NCBI RefSeq assembly: GCF_021646545.1
Contig: NZ_JAKIRP010000003.1
Span: forward strand, 620,001 to 684,000
DNA: 64,000 bases
Direction: 5' to 3'
Origin: Chitinophaga filiformis
Lineage (GTDB): Bacteria > Bacteroidota > Bacteroidia > Chitinophagales > Chitinophagaceae
Shown: positions 19,355 through 28,420 of the stretch, piece after piece
How the letters are laid out: every line of letters starts with the position of its first letter
Position numbering within the stretch: the stretch's first letter is position 1
Position numbers and translations under genes: made by a program
Notes under the pieces: model-generated
Database searches by the model: none
What the model saw: only the letters and a program-made list of their open reading frames with translations
What the model was told of the DNA's origin: nothing

Positions 19355-19372
19355 TATATAAGCGCTTATATA
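19355..19372. promoter_or_regulatory. 18-bp perfect palindrome, probable MarR operator
   Basis: TATATAAGCGCTTATATA is a perfect dyad centred between 19363 and 19364, ending 10 nt before the marR start codon. Its length, AT-rich arms and place in the promoter region fit a MarR-dimer operator. Binding is inferred, not shown. Confidence 0.65.
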
Positions 19373-19494
19373 TTTTGGTACAATAATAAGGAATTTCTCA
19401 ATTCCTTATTTATTTCTTCAAAGAGTTGGCTTTCTGGCTGGTGAAGGCTTTTCCGGCTGAGACCTGTGAAGCGGTATTAAATGGCCCTACTGTA

Positions 19495-19884
19495 CTATTT
19501 CTTCTTTACATCAAACCATACTGGTGATGTATCGGTTACATCTCCATTGTAGTTGATGCACAGTTCTTCCCCTTTCTTTATCTCCCGGCGGGTGATAATG
19601 CTCATGGTTTCAGCATCGAAGTCCATTTCGTATTCGCAGTTAGGCTCATAGGAATGGTTGTAGATGGAACAGAAACCCAGTGCTATACAGGAGCGTGTTT
19701 CGCGTGCACCCCACAGGAAGATGTAATTGTGCAGTTTAGTTTTATCGACAATCGCTGTATCGTCGTAAGACAGAACCAGTACAGGGGAAGTTTCTATGCG
19801 GGTGCCGGCTGGTATTTTATCTTTTGTAAATACACCGCGGCCCTTGCCTTTTGTCTTGTCGACGTATAAATATGGCTTGATCAT
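19495..19884 (-). CDS. SET-domain protein
   Basis: This 129-aa protein is essentially one SET fold. KGKGRGVFTKDKIPAGTRIE begins it at residues 12-31, the knot-forming motif NHSYEPNCEY lies near 75-84, and GEELCINYNGD near 104-114. Eukaryotic SET domains methylate lysines using S-adenosylmethionine; bacterial stand-alone SET proteins are widespread with uncertain substrates. The conserved NHS and late Tyr residues are present, so it could be active. It is isolated, divergent from the bestrophin gene across 97 nt. Confidence 0.88.
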   Translation of the reverse strand: MIKPYLYVDKTKGKGRGVFTKDKIPAGTRIETSPVLVLSYDDTAIVDKTKLHNYIFLWGARETRSCIALGFCSIYNHSYEPNCEYEMDFDAETMSIITRREIKKGEELCINYNGDVTDTSPVWFDVKKK

Positions 19885-19981
19885 AATGTTATGTAAACGA
19901 AGCGTAAAATAAAGGTAAAGCAGGAAGTTATCAAAATCATGTGTAAAATTTTTAGGTTTGCGTAAATCTCTATAGAAAAAT

Positions 19982-20851
19982 ATGATTGACTACAACCCGA
20001 AAGTCTGGTTTACTTTTATCTTCCGCTTCCATAAAGCCGACACCGTCAGGAAGCTGTTCCCAATGTTTATAGCCCTGTCTGCCTATTCGGCGTTGATCGC
20101 TTTCCTTGAACTGGACCTGTTAAAGCTGACGCCCAACAGTGACCTCAAGCAGATCACCCTGATCCATTCATTACTGGGCTTTGTGATATCCCTGTTACTG
20201 GTATTCCGCACCAATACTGCTTATGACCGCTGGTGGGAAGGCCGTAGGTTATGGGGCTCCCTGGTGAACAACAGCCGCAACCTTGCCCTTAAAGTAGCTG
20301 CTATACTGCCGGCTTCCAATACCGCTTCCCGTGAGTTCTTCCGGCTGATGATACCTAATTTTGCCTTTAGCCTGAAGAACCACCTGCGTAATAAATATAT
20401 CATTGAGGACCTGCAGTTGCCGGCAGGCATACAGTTAGATGCTGATAAACATGTACCCAACCAGATAGCCGGCATGATAATGGCGCACGTACATGAGCTA
20501 TACCGTCAGGGGCAGATCTCCGGCGACCAGCTGATCACCATCAATGCGGAGCTGCAATCCTTTACAGATATCTCCGGCGCCTGCGAGCGGATCAGGAATA
20601 CCCCTATCCCCTTCTCTTACAGTGTCTTTATCAAGAAGTTTATCTTCTTCTTCGTAATGACGCTGCCACTGGGTTATGTCTTTACGCTTCATTACCTCAT
20701 CATACCTGTGGTAGTATTCATTTTTTACGTGCTGGCCAGCCTTGAGCTGATTGCCGAGGAAATTGAAGACCCTTTCGGATTAGATGCCAATGATCTGCCT
20801 ACGGAGACGATTTCTACGAATATCCGTAAGCATGTGGCAGAGATATTGTGA
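19982..20851 (+). CDS. bestrophin-family anion channel
   Basis: The 289-aa inner-membrane protein has the bestrophin layout: two N-terminal membrane segments (SALIAFLELDLLKL and LGFVISLLLVFRTNTAYDRWWEGR) and two near residues 220-255 (FFFVMTLPLGYVFTLHYLIIPVVVFIFYVL). The signature RTNTAYDRWWEGRRLWGSLVNNSRN is clear, and the acidic stretch IEDPFGLDANDLP near the end matches the family's conserved DPFG. Homologues form pentameric anion channels. The stop is 51 nt before the MgtE start, so joint transcription is possible, although a promoter-like TAATTTCG sits in the gap. Confidence 0.9.
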   Translation: MIDYNPKVWFTFIFRFHKADTVRKLFPMFIALSAYSALIAFLELDLLKLTPNSDLKQITLIHSLLGFVISLLLVFRTNTAYDRWWEGRRLWGSLVNNSRNLALKVAAILPASNTASREFFRLMIPNFAFSLKNHLRNKYIIEDLQLPAGIQLDADKHVPNQIAGMIMAHVHELYRQGQISGDQLITINAELQSFTDISGACERIRNTPIPFSYSVFIKKFIFFFVMTLPLGYVFTLHYLIIPVVVFIFYVLASLELIAEEIEDPFGLDANDLPTETISTNIRKHVAEIL

Positions 20852-20902
20852 CGTAGGACATCAACTTTGTTTAATTTCGCCTCACTGACAGCATTTTGGA
20901 AT

Positions 20903-22279
20903 ATGGAAAATGAAGCTTTACAGGAAAAATTTGAGACGCTGGTCGCTGAGCAGAACTACCCGGAACTGAAAGTGTACCTGGATGATCAGCTCATCACAGA
21001 CATAGCCGAGCTCATTCACGAGATGCCGGAACATGCTGACGTGATAATGAATCACTTGTCCATAGGCCGTGCTGCTGCTGCCTTCAGGATCCTGGAGTTT
21101 CATGTACAGGAAGACGTGATCCGTGAGCTGCCTGCCACCAAAGTAGCAGAACTGCTCAATGAGCTGCCGGCGGATGACCGTACGGCCTTCCTGGGAGAGC
21201 TGCATAGTGATGTGGTAAAAGAGTTGATCAAACTACTGGACCCCGAAGAGCGTAAAATTACTCTCAGCCTGCTGGGATACCCCGAGACGAGCGTAGGGCG
21301 TATCATGACGCCGGATTATATAGCCGTGAGGGAAGAGTGGACAGTGAAACAGGTATTGCGTTATATCCGGGAGTATGGCAAGGACAGTGAGACCATTGAT
21401 GTGATCTACGTAGTAGACGAAAAAGGCAAGCTGATAGATGACTTCCGTATCAGGGAATTCCTGCTGGTATCGCCTGATACGGTGGTCCATACACTGATGG
21501 ACGACCGCTTTGTTGCCCTCCATGTGAACGACGACCAGGAAGAGGCCATACAGGTGTTCCGCATGGAAAACCGTGTAGCGCTGCCTGTGGTCGACGATGC
21601 CGGCATACTGCTGGGTATCATCACCATCGACGATATCCTGTGGATCGCCAATGAAGAGCATACGGAAGACATACAGCGTATCGGTGGTACCGAGGCGCTG
21701 GACGAGCCTTATCTCGATATTCCCTTAATGAAACTGGTGAAAAAGCGGATAGGATGGCTGATCATACTGTTTATCGGAGAAATGCTTACCGCTACTGCTA
21801 TGGGTTTCTTTGAGGATGAAATAGCAAAAGCCGTTGTACTGGCTTTATTTGTTCCACTGATCATCTCCAGCGGTGGTAACAGCGGTTCACAGGCATCCAC
21901 CCTTATCATTCAGGCAATGGCGCTGGGTGAGATCACCATCTCCGACTGGTGGAGCGTGATGAGGAGAGAGATCATTTCCGGATTGCTGTTGGGTGGCGTA
22001 CTGGGTATTATTGGCTTCACACGTATACTGTTGTGGAATTCCTTCTTCCACACTTATGGCGACCATACTATCCTGATCGGCACAACTGTAGGGCTGTCGC
22101 TGGTAGGTGTTGTACTATGGGGAACGCTTTCAGGCTCTATGCTGCCATTGATCTTAAAGAAACTGGGCGCGGATCCTGCTACATCTTCCGCCCCCTTTGT
22201 GGCCACACTTGTTGACGTAACGGGACTGTTGATCTACTTCTCAGTGGCTTACACACTAATGAAAGGCATTTTATTGTAA
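20903..22279 (+). CDS. mgtE: magnesium transporter MgtE
   Basis: MgtE is a homodimeric, Mg2+-gated channel of the inner membrane. The predicted 458-aa protein has the N domain (helical repeats around VIRELPATKVAELLNELPADDRTAFLGEL), two CBS domains (about residues 130-250) and five membrane helices from about 285, including the pore motif SSGGNSGSQASTLIIQ. I chose ATG 20903 (MENEALQEKF). An upstream ATG at 20867 would add 12 codons that overlap a promoter-like TAATTTCG. Length then agrees with the family. Confidence 0.93.
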   Translation: MENEALQEKFETLVAEQNYPELKVYLDDQLITDIAELIHEMPEHADVIMNHLSIGRAAAAFRILEFHVQEDVIRELPATKVAELLNELPADDRTAFLGELHSDVVKELIKLLDPEERKITLSLLGYPETSVGRIMTPDYIAVREEWTVKQVLRYIREYGKDSETIDVIYVVDEKGKLIDDFRIREFLLVSPDTVVHTLMDDRFVALHVNDDQEEAIQVFRMENRVALPVVDDAGILLGIITIDDILWIANEEHTEDIQRIGGTEALDEPYLDIPLMKLVKKRIGWLIILFIGEMLTATAMGFFEDEIAKAVVLALFVPLIISSGGNSGSQASTLIIQAMALGEITISDWWSVMRREIISGLLLGGVLGIIGFTRILLWNSFFHTYGDHTILIGTTVGLSLVGVVLWGTLSGSMLPLILKKLGADPATSSAPFVATLVDVTGLLIYFSVAYTLMKGILL

Positions 22280-22300
22280 AATAATCCGGGACCTCAGAAC

Positions 22301-22350
22301 GCGCAGCTCCGTCAGGAGCTACGTGTTTGTAGCCCGGGGCGGTACCCCTT
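22301..22350. repeat. REP-like palindromic element
   Basis: A hairpin AGCTCC-GTCA-GGAGCT (22305-22320) is followed by CGTGTTTGTAGCCC and a second stem GGGG-CGGTA-CCCC (22336-22348). This arrangement resembles intergenic repeats (a GTAGGAGCT-type hairpin plus a TGTTTGTAG motif) that I recall from many Bacteroidota and other genomes. Only one well-formed copy is present in this window, so family membership is from memory. Confidence 0.5.
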
Positions 22351-22375
22351 CACAATATCATAAAAGATCTTTTTG

Positions 22376-22906
22376 CTATTCGTAGCTAACCCTTCTGCAC
22401 TTCACACTATCCCTGTACTTCTTCACAACAAACAAACTACTATAATCCTGTTCCGCTATAGAATCGATCTTCGGTTTTGCTTTTAAGGAATGCATGATAG
22501 GCACCAGTGTATTTTTATTCCCTATCACCAGCAGCTTCTTTCCCCAGTCGTTGTGACGGGTGATCTCATACAACAGATCTTCCCCTGTAGAATCGGGCAG
22601 ATAGGAAGCGGTATCGATTGCCAGGTACTGGCATATGGAATCGGCCGTCTGTATACTATGCTGATAATGGGTGAAATAAACCTTCTGGATCCCTGAGTCC
22701 TGTAATAACCTGTAAAGCGCTCCTGCCCTGCGATGACCTGCCTCTGTGAGTGCGGAATCTTCACCAGCTCCCTGTTCAGCATGGCGTACCAGGTAAAAAG
22801 TGCCGGTGAGAAAGGTACTGTCTTCGGCAACCGGAATGGGTTGCCTTTCAGGTGGAGGTGGATCACATGCCAGGCAGCATAGTAAGATTATTACGATGTA
22901 TCTCAT
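22376..22906 (-). CDS. histidine-phosphatase (phosphoglycerate-mutase-like) lipoprotein
   Basis: The 176-aa precursor has a very short lipoprotein signal (IVIILLCCLACDPPPP, lipidated Cys near residue 14). The catalytic RHA motif of the histidine phosphatase superfamily follows (YLVRHAEQG, about residues 38-46). ALTEAGHRRAGALYRLL and the VYFTHYQHSIQTAD block correspond to the usual TxxGxxQA and SxxxRAxQTA segments. A second catalytic His is not obvious: the late segment reads KKLLVIGNKNT where GHxxx is expected. The protein may therefore be a SixA-like variant with altered activity. It probably faces the periplasm. Confidence 0.78.
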   Translation of the reverse strand: MRYIVIILLCCLACDPPPPERQPIPVAEDSTFLTGTFYLVRHAEQGAGEDSALTEAGHRRAGALYRLLQDSGIQKVYFTHYQHSIQTADSICQYLAIDTASYLPDSTGEDLLYEITRHNDWGKKLLVIGNKNTLVPIMHSLKAKPKIDSIAEQDYSSLFVVKKYRDSVKCRRVSYE

Positions 22907-23127
22907 AGGACCTCTTGTTCGATTAAGGGGTACAAATTACGAATTTTCTCAGCAGGCATGCAATTTGATAAGTCTGATTAGGCATAAAACACATAAGTAT
23001 TGTTGCTTATGCGGCTAAAAGAATGAGGCTCATTTCGTTATTATGAGTCATTCTTCGCAATCTTTTGTACGTTTTTCACATTTTTTATCCATATTGCACG
23101 TCTTATCCATGTAAACTGAAAAACTTT

Positions 23128-24966
23128 ATGTGCGGAATAGTTGCTTACATAGGCCAGCGAGAAGCCTACCCCATCGTATTAAAAGGATTGAAAAGATTAG
23201 AATACCGCGGTTATGACAGTGCCGGCGTGGCCTTACTCAACGGCAGCGGACTAAAAGTCTACAAGAAAAAAGGAAAAGTTGCCGAACTAGAAGACCACCT
23301 CACCGGCAAAGATGTGCGCAGTCATGTGGCTATCGGCCATACAAGATGGGCGACTCACGGAGAGCCCAGTGACCGCAACTCACACCCCCACACCTCCGGT
23401 AGCGGTACCCTGGCCATGATACATAACGGTATCATAGAAAATTATTCCCAACTCAAACAGGAGTTGCTGAAAAAAGGCCATGTTTTCAAAAGTGACACGG
23501 ATACCGAAGTGCTGATCCACTTCATAGAAGAAATACAAAAAAGCAATCAGTGCGGACTGGAAGAGGCGCTGCGTATCGCTTTAAAAAGAGTGGTAGGCGC
23601 TTACGTGATCGTGCTGGTAGATGAAGCAAATCCCGATACGCTCATCGCCGCCCGTAAAGGCAGTCCCCTGGTGATCGGTGTAGGCAAGGGAGAACACTTC
23701 CTGGCTTCGGACGCCTCTCCCATCGTGGAATACACCAAGGAAGTAGTGTACGTGAACGATTATGAAATCGCTATTATAAAGGCAGATGAACTGATCCTGA
23801 AAAACATTTCCAATGAGCGTCAGACCCCCTATATCCAGAAGCTGGATATTGAACTGGCCGCTATTGAGAAAGGCGGGTATGATCATTTCATGCTAAAAGA
23901 GATCTTCGAACAACCTCAAACCATCTTTGACAGCTTGCGCGGCCGCCTGGATGCGAAGAGCGGTACACTCACCCTGGGTGGCATCCGTGAGCATGCAGGT
24001 CTGCTTAGTCAGGCAAAACGTATCATTATAGTGGCCTGTGGCACCTCCTGGCATGCAGGACTGGTGGCGGAATACATGATAGAAGAACTGTGCCGCATTC
24101 CTGTAGAGGTCGAGTACGCTTCAGAATTCAGGTACCGTAATCCGGTAGTAGGTGAAGGCGATGTGATCATAGCAGTGTCGCAGTCCGGCGAGACAGCAGA
24201 CACACTGGTGGCCATGGAAAGCGCCAAAGAGAAAGGGGCTATCATACTGGGCGTTTGTAACGTGGTAGGATCTTCCATAGCACGTCTCTCCCATGCAGGT
24301 GCTTACACCCATGCCGGTCCGGAGATTGGCGTAGCCAGCACCAAGGCATTTACAGCACAATTGGCTGTACTCTGCATGATAGGACTGAAAGTGGCACAGG
24401 AAAAAGGCACTATTACAGAACAACGCTTCCAGCACCTGCTGGACGAACTGGATACCATTTCTGAAAAGGTAGCGACCACTCTGAAACTGAATGATCAGAT
24501 CAGGGAGATAGCAGAGAAATATAAAGATGCACGCGACTTCCTCTATCTGGGCCGTGGTTATAACTTCCCTGTGGCACTGGAGGGGGCGTTGAAACTGAAA
24601 GAGATCTCTTATATACATGCTGAAGGTTATCCGGCGGCAGAAATGAAGCATGGCCCAATAGCACTGGTAGATGAAAACCTGCCGGTTGTTTTTGTAGCGA
24701 CCCGCGACAGCTATTACGAGAAAGTAGTATCTAATATCCAGGAAATAAAAGCGCGTAAAGGTAAAGTGATCGCAGTAGTAACAGAAGGCGACCAGACTAT
24801 TCCCGGTATGGCAGATGACGTCATCGAAGTACCGGCGGCAGATGAACTGGTAGCGCCGATCATCTCAGTTATTCCCATGCAGTTGCTTGCTTATCATATT
24901 GGCGTACTGAAAGGATTTGATGTGGATAAACCGAGGAATCTTGCAAAATCAGTTACCGTAGAATAA
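23128..24966 (+). CDS. glmS: glutamine--fructose-6-phosphate aminotransferase (isomerizing)
   Basis: GlmS makes glucosamine-6-phosphate from fructose-6-phosphate and glutamine, the entry to UDP-GlcNAc, peptidoglycan and LPS. Start is fixed by biochemistry: Met1 is removed to expose the nucleophile Cys2 (MCGIVAYIG), so the ATG at 23128 is used although the frame is open from 23065. The glutaminase domain spans about 1-230, followed by two SIS sugar-isomerase domains (ACGTSWHAG, ISQSGETADT-type motif SQSGETADTL, and EGALKLKEISYIHAEGYPAAEMKHGP). The C terminus KPRNLAKSVTVE is canonical. The protein is 612 aa. The next gene starts 23 nt later. Confidence 0.97.
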   Translation: MCGIVAYIGQREAYPIVLKGLKRLEYRGYDSAGVALLNGSGLKVYKKKGKVAELEDHLTGKDVRSHVAIGHTRWATHGEPSDRNSHPHTSGSGTLAMIHNGIIENYSQLKQELLKKGHVFKSDTDTEVLIHFIEEIQKSNQCGLEEALRIALKRVVGAYVIVLVDEANPDTLIAARKGSPLVIGVGKGEHFLASDASPIVEYTKEVVYVNDYEIAIIKADELILKNISNERQTPYIQKLDIELAAIEKGGYDHFMLKEIFEQPQTIFDSLRGRLDAKSGTLTLGGIREHAGLLSQAKRIIIVACGTSWHAGLVAEYMIEELCRIPVEVEYASEFRYRNPVVGEGDVIIAVSQSGETADTLVAMESAKEKGAIILGVCNVVGSSIARLSHAGAYTHAGPEIGVASTKAFTAQLAVLCMIGLKVAQEKGTITEQRFQHLLDELDTISEKVATTLKLNDQIREIAEKYKDARDFLYLGRGYNFPVALEGALKLKEISYIHAEGYPAAEMKHGPIALVDENLPVVFVATRDSYYEKVVSNIQEIKARKGKVIAVVTEGDQTIPGMADDVIEVPAADELVAPIISVIPMQLLAYHIGVLKGFDVDKPRNLAKSVTVE

Positions 24967-24989
24967 TCAATAACCTCAATTCTTTTCCG

Positions 24990-27227
24990 ATGAATGTGAT
25001 ACAGAAGAAGCCACTCACAGAGTTAGGCTACAATTTTGTAGCGGCATCCTATTTGCCTGAAGGTCAGGATGAATACTACCTGCGGAATAAACAACTGGGT
25101 AAACAGCAACGCAATTACCGTAAACTCAGCGCACTTGAGATAGAGATATTAGTACGCAACGACAATACTTCCGATGACTGGAACAACATCTTTGTAGGCA
25201 ATGAATTCAGCCCTCAGCTGGTGAAACACTGCCACTTCTTTGGCGTGGTGCGCATCGGTAAACTGGAACCTTATTACCTGGAGTTCCATAATCTAAGGCT
25301 ACCGGTAGGACTGTATAACAGCACCATCACCTCCTGCGATTTTGGCGACAATACCGCTATTCATAACGTCAATTTTCTTTCCCATTATATCATCGGTAAT
25401 GAAGTGATCATCTCTAATGTCAACGAGATGGCTACTACCGATCATTCGAAGTTCGGCAATGGTATTGTGAAGGAAGGCGAGCCGGAACATCTGCGCATCT
25501 GGCTGGAGCTGTGCAACGAGAATGGCGGCAGAAGCGTCATGCCTTTTGATGGTATGCTGCCTGGCGATGCCTGGTTATGGACACGCAACCGTGACGATAA
25601 GGCGTTACAGGAACAATTCAAGCGATTTACCGAAAATCAGTTTGATAAAAAACGCGGCTACTATGGTATGGTGGGCGACCGCTCGGTGATCAAGAACTGT
25701 AAGATCATCAAGGATGTGCATATCGGTACAGATGCGTATCTCAAAGGCGCCAACAAGATCAAAAATGTTACTATCAACAGTTCTTCTGATGCCACCAGCC
25801 AGATAGGTGAAGGCTGCGAACTGGTGAATGGCATTGTTGGTTATGGTTGCCGTGTGTTCTATGGTGTGAAGGCAGTACGTTTTGTAATGGCCTCTCATTC
25901 GCAGTTGAAATATGGCGCCCGTCTGATCAACTCTTACCTGGGCAACAATGCGACGATCTCCTGTTGCGAGGTATTGAATTCACTGATATTTCCCGCGCAT
26001 GAGCAGCATCATAATAACTCTTTCCTATGCGCTGCACTGATCATGGGACAGAGCAACATGGCTGCCGGCGCTACGATAGGTTCCAATCACAATTCCCGCG
26101 GAGCAGATGGTGAAGTAATAGCAGGGCGTGGTTTCTGGCCCGGACTATGCGTAAGTCTGAAACACAATTCCCGCTTTGCCAGCTTCACGCTGATCGCCAA
26201 GGGCACTTACATGTATGAAATGGATGTACCTTATCCATTCAGCCTTGTATTGAACGATGAACAGAGCAACAGCCTCAAGATCATGACCGGCTATTGGTTC
26301 CTGCATAACATGTATGCGCTGGCACGTAACTCATGGAAATATATTGACCGCGATAAACGTACTGATAAAACACAGCTGATAGAATATGATTACCTGGCGC
26401 CGGATAGCGTCGAAGAGATGATCCATGCCATGACACTGATGGAAATCGCCACCGGTAAAGCATGGTACAGCCAACATGATCCGCTGGCGGATCAGCTGTC
26501 TGAACACGACCTGCAGGAGAAAGGAAAAGAGTTATTAATACACGATCCTGAAATAGTAGCAGGCTTGCAGATATTCGCTACCAATGTAGAGAACAGTTCA
26601 CGTAAAGTACAGCTATTGAAAGTACACAGGTCTTATCCGCTGTTCCGTGAGCTGATCAATCTATATGCCGTGCGTAACATCCTCAGCTATCTGGAAGAAC
26701 ATCCCGGACATTTTACCTCCCTCCGCGCTATTGTGGAAACTGCAGAAAGGGGCCCGTGGTACAATGTAGGCGGACAGCTGATGAAAGAAGAAACACTGCT
26801 GGATCTTAAGGACAGGATCCGCTCGGGCGCTGTCAACAGCTGGGCTGCATTACACGAAAACTATAGAATCATCGGTGAACATTATTCAACGGACAAACTG
26901 CAGCATGCCATTGCTTCATTGTTGTATATAGAGGATAAAACAGCGAGGGACTTTACACCTTCCTTCCTCAAGGAATGTCTGTTGCAATCCGTGCATATAC
27001 AAACTTTCCTCACAGAGGGTATCCATCATTCCAGGGCGAAAGATTATCAGAATCCTTTCCGTCAGATGACCTATGAAAGCGAAGCAGAAATGGAAGCTGT
27101 AATAGGCAAACTGGAAGATAACAGCTTTATACAGCAGACGCTTGCAGAACTGAAACAATATAAGAAGAAAGTAAGCAGCCTGATTGAAGAGTGGGGTTTG
27201 AGCAACGCCGCTGTAGTTGAGCAATAA
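24990..27227 (+). CDS. DUF4954-family protein with left-handed beta-helix repeats
   Basis: This 745-aa soluble protein belongs to the DUF4954 family of Bacteroidota. Residues about 85-420 show the short imperfect hexapeptide-like turns of acyl/nucleotidyl-transferase beta-helices (SVIKNCKIIKDVHIGTDAYL, TSQIGEGCELVNGIVGYG). The rest is alpha-helical. No catalytic residues can be assigned from sequence alone. It lies 23 nt after glmS on the same strand, suggesting a shared message and a link with amino-sugar metabolism; this is inference. No signal peptide is present. Confidence 0.85.
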   Translation: MNVIQKKPLTELGYNFVAASYLPEGQDEYYLRNKQLGKQQRNYRKLSALEIEILVRNDNTSDDWNNIFVGNEFSPQLVKHCHFFGVVRIGKLEPYYLEFHNLRLPVGLYNSTITSCDFGDNTAIHNVNFLSHYIIGNEVIISNVNEMATTDHSKFGNGIVKEGEPEHLRIWLELCNENGGRSVMPFDGMLPGDAWLWTRNRDDKALQEQFKRFTENQFDKKRGYYGMVGDRSVIKNCKIIKDVHIGTDAYLKGANKIKNVTINSSSDATSQIGEGCELVNGIVGYGCRVFYGVKAVRFVMASHSQLKYGARLINSYLGNNATISCCEVLNSLIFPAHEQHHNNSFLCAALIMGQSNMAAGATIGSNHNSRGADGEVIAGRGFWPGLCVSLKHNSRFASFTLIAKGTYMYEMDVPYPFSLVLNDEQSNSLKIMTGYWFLHNMYALARNSWKYIDRDKRTDKTQLIEYDYLAPDSVEEMIHAMTLMEIATGKAWYSQHDPLADQLSEHDLQEKGKELLIHDPEIVAGLQIFATNVENSSRKVQLLKVHRSYPLFRELINLYAVRNILSYLEEHPGHFTSLRAIVETAERGPWYNVGGQLMKEETLLDLKDRIRSGAVNSWAALHENYRIIGEHYSTDKLQHAIASLLYIEDKTARDFTPSFLKECLLQSVHIQTFLTEGIHHSRAKDYQNPFRQMTYESEAEMEAVIGKLEDNSFIQQTLAELKQYKKKVSSLIEEWGLSNAAVVEQ

Positions 27228-27355
27228 CATTTGTTACAGCTGTCATACAACATTGCAGTTTGCTTCGGATGATGAACTTGTTTTACGAAGAGTTTTCTGC
27301 AGTGCACCAAAGAACAGGTAGCTGACAACTGCATCAAACAAAAACAAAGTATCGC

Positions 27356-28414
27356 TTAATCAGTGATCAGCACTTCGCTCAATTCCTTATTGGTCACAAA
27401 TTTCTTATCTGTCAAAGTATTCAGGAACATATACAGCTGCCGCTGTTCTTTTTCTGTCAGGGGAATACCGTTCTTCACAAGAGGATCAATGGTATTCCCT
27501 TTTTGCTGCCCATGATCGTACATGGCAAATACCTGGAAAATATCGAAGAACCGGCCATCGTGCATATAGGGAGCGCTGATCAGCACATTACGCAGTGAGG
27601 GCACTTTAAACTTCAGATAATCGGCCGTATTGTTAGTGATACGCATCCTGCCCACATCATTCATGGAAGGCAGGTAAGGCAGTCCGTTATTCCGGATACT
27701 GTAATCTGTAAAGAAAGGAGGTTTATGGCAGCTGGCGCATTTCTGGGTGAAGGTCCTGTATCCGCCCCGTTCTTCCGCAGTAAATGTCACACCCGGTTCC
27801 CGGCGCATCACACTGTCATATTTCGATTCAAAAGAGATCATGGTGGCAATAAACTGGGACAGGGCTTTAAACAATCGCTGGCTGGTCACCTGTTCGGTTC
27901 CGTAAGCTTCTTTAAAAAGCTTCCTGTAGGTGGCATTTCCCTGCAAACGCTTAATCAGTACTCCAAGGTCCATTCCCATCTCATTTTCGTCTGTAATAGG
28001 CGTTAAAGGCTGAATATCGAGGTGATTCACGCCGCCATCCCACATGAAGTCTTTCTGCCAGATCAGGTTGAACAATGCCGGTACCGAGCGGTTACCCGTA
28101 CGGCCCAGTACCCCGTGACTGATAGCATGGTCAAAATGCCCGAAAGCGGCAAACTGCTGATGGCAGAAACCACAGGAAACGGAGCTGTCAAGCGATAGTT
28201 TCGGGTCATAGAACAGACGCCTTCCCAGGGCTATGCCCTGTTTGGTAAGCGGATTGTTCTTAAAGTCGTATACCGGGGGTGGCAGGCTATCGGGCAGTTT
28301 CAGCTGATAGTATTCCACTGCCGGGGAATGAGCGGTAAGCGCATACCGGTCCCTGCCCATGATCCACAACCACAGGCAGAAGGCGATAAGGATATATGCC
28401 GCTTTCCGGAACAT
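27356..28414 (-). CDS. diheme cytochrome c peroxidase / MauG-like protein (MbnH-type)
   Basis: The 352-aa protein has an N-terminal membrane anchor or uncleaved signal (residues 4-19) and two c-type heme sites, CGFCH (81-85) and CASCH (226-230). The family motifs PxLFN (VPALFNLIWQ) and PSLRNV...APYMHDGRF are present. It should be periplasmic or membrane-tethered. Family members reduce H2O2 or oxidise protein tryptophan and tyrosine residues. It starts 6 nt after the MbnP-family gene, the same pairing as methanotroph MbnP-MbnH, in which MbnH oxidises a tryptophan of MbnP. That role is inferred from the pairing. Confidence 0.88.
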   Translation of the reverse strand: MFRKAAYILIAFCLWLWIMGRDRYALTAHSPAVEYYQLKLPDSLPPPVYDFKNNPLTKQGIALGRRLFYDPKLSLDSSVSCGFCHQQFAAFGHFDHAISHGVLGRTGNRSVPALFNLIWQKDFMWDGGVNHLDIQPLTPITDENEMGMDLGVLIKRLQGNATYRKLFKEAYGTEQVTSQRLFKALSQFIATMISFESKYDSVMRREPGVTFTAEERGGYRTFTQKCASCHKPPFFTDYSIRNNGLPYLPSMNDVGRMRITNNTADYLKFKVPSLRNVLISAPYMHDGRFFDIFQVFAMYDHGQQKGNTIDPLVKNGIPLTEKEQRQLYMFLNTLTDKKFVTNKELSEVLITD

Positions 28415-28420
28415 TTGCTG

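Noticed and set aside
27071..27337. Small minus-strand open frame overlapping the end of the DUF4954 gene
   Set aside because: Overlaps a conserved gene in antisense and has a low-complexity Ser/Cys-rich translation.
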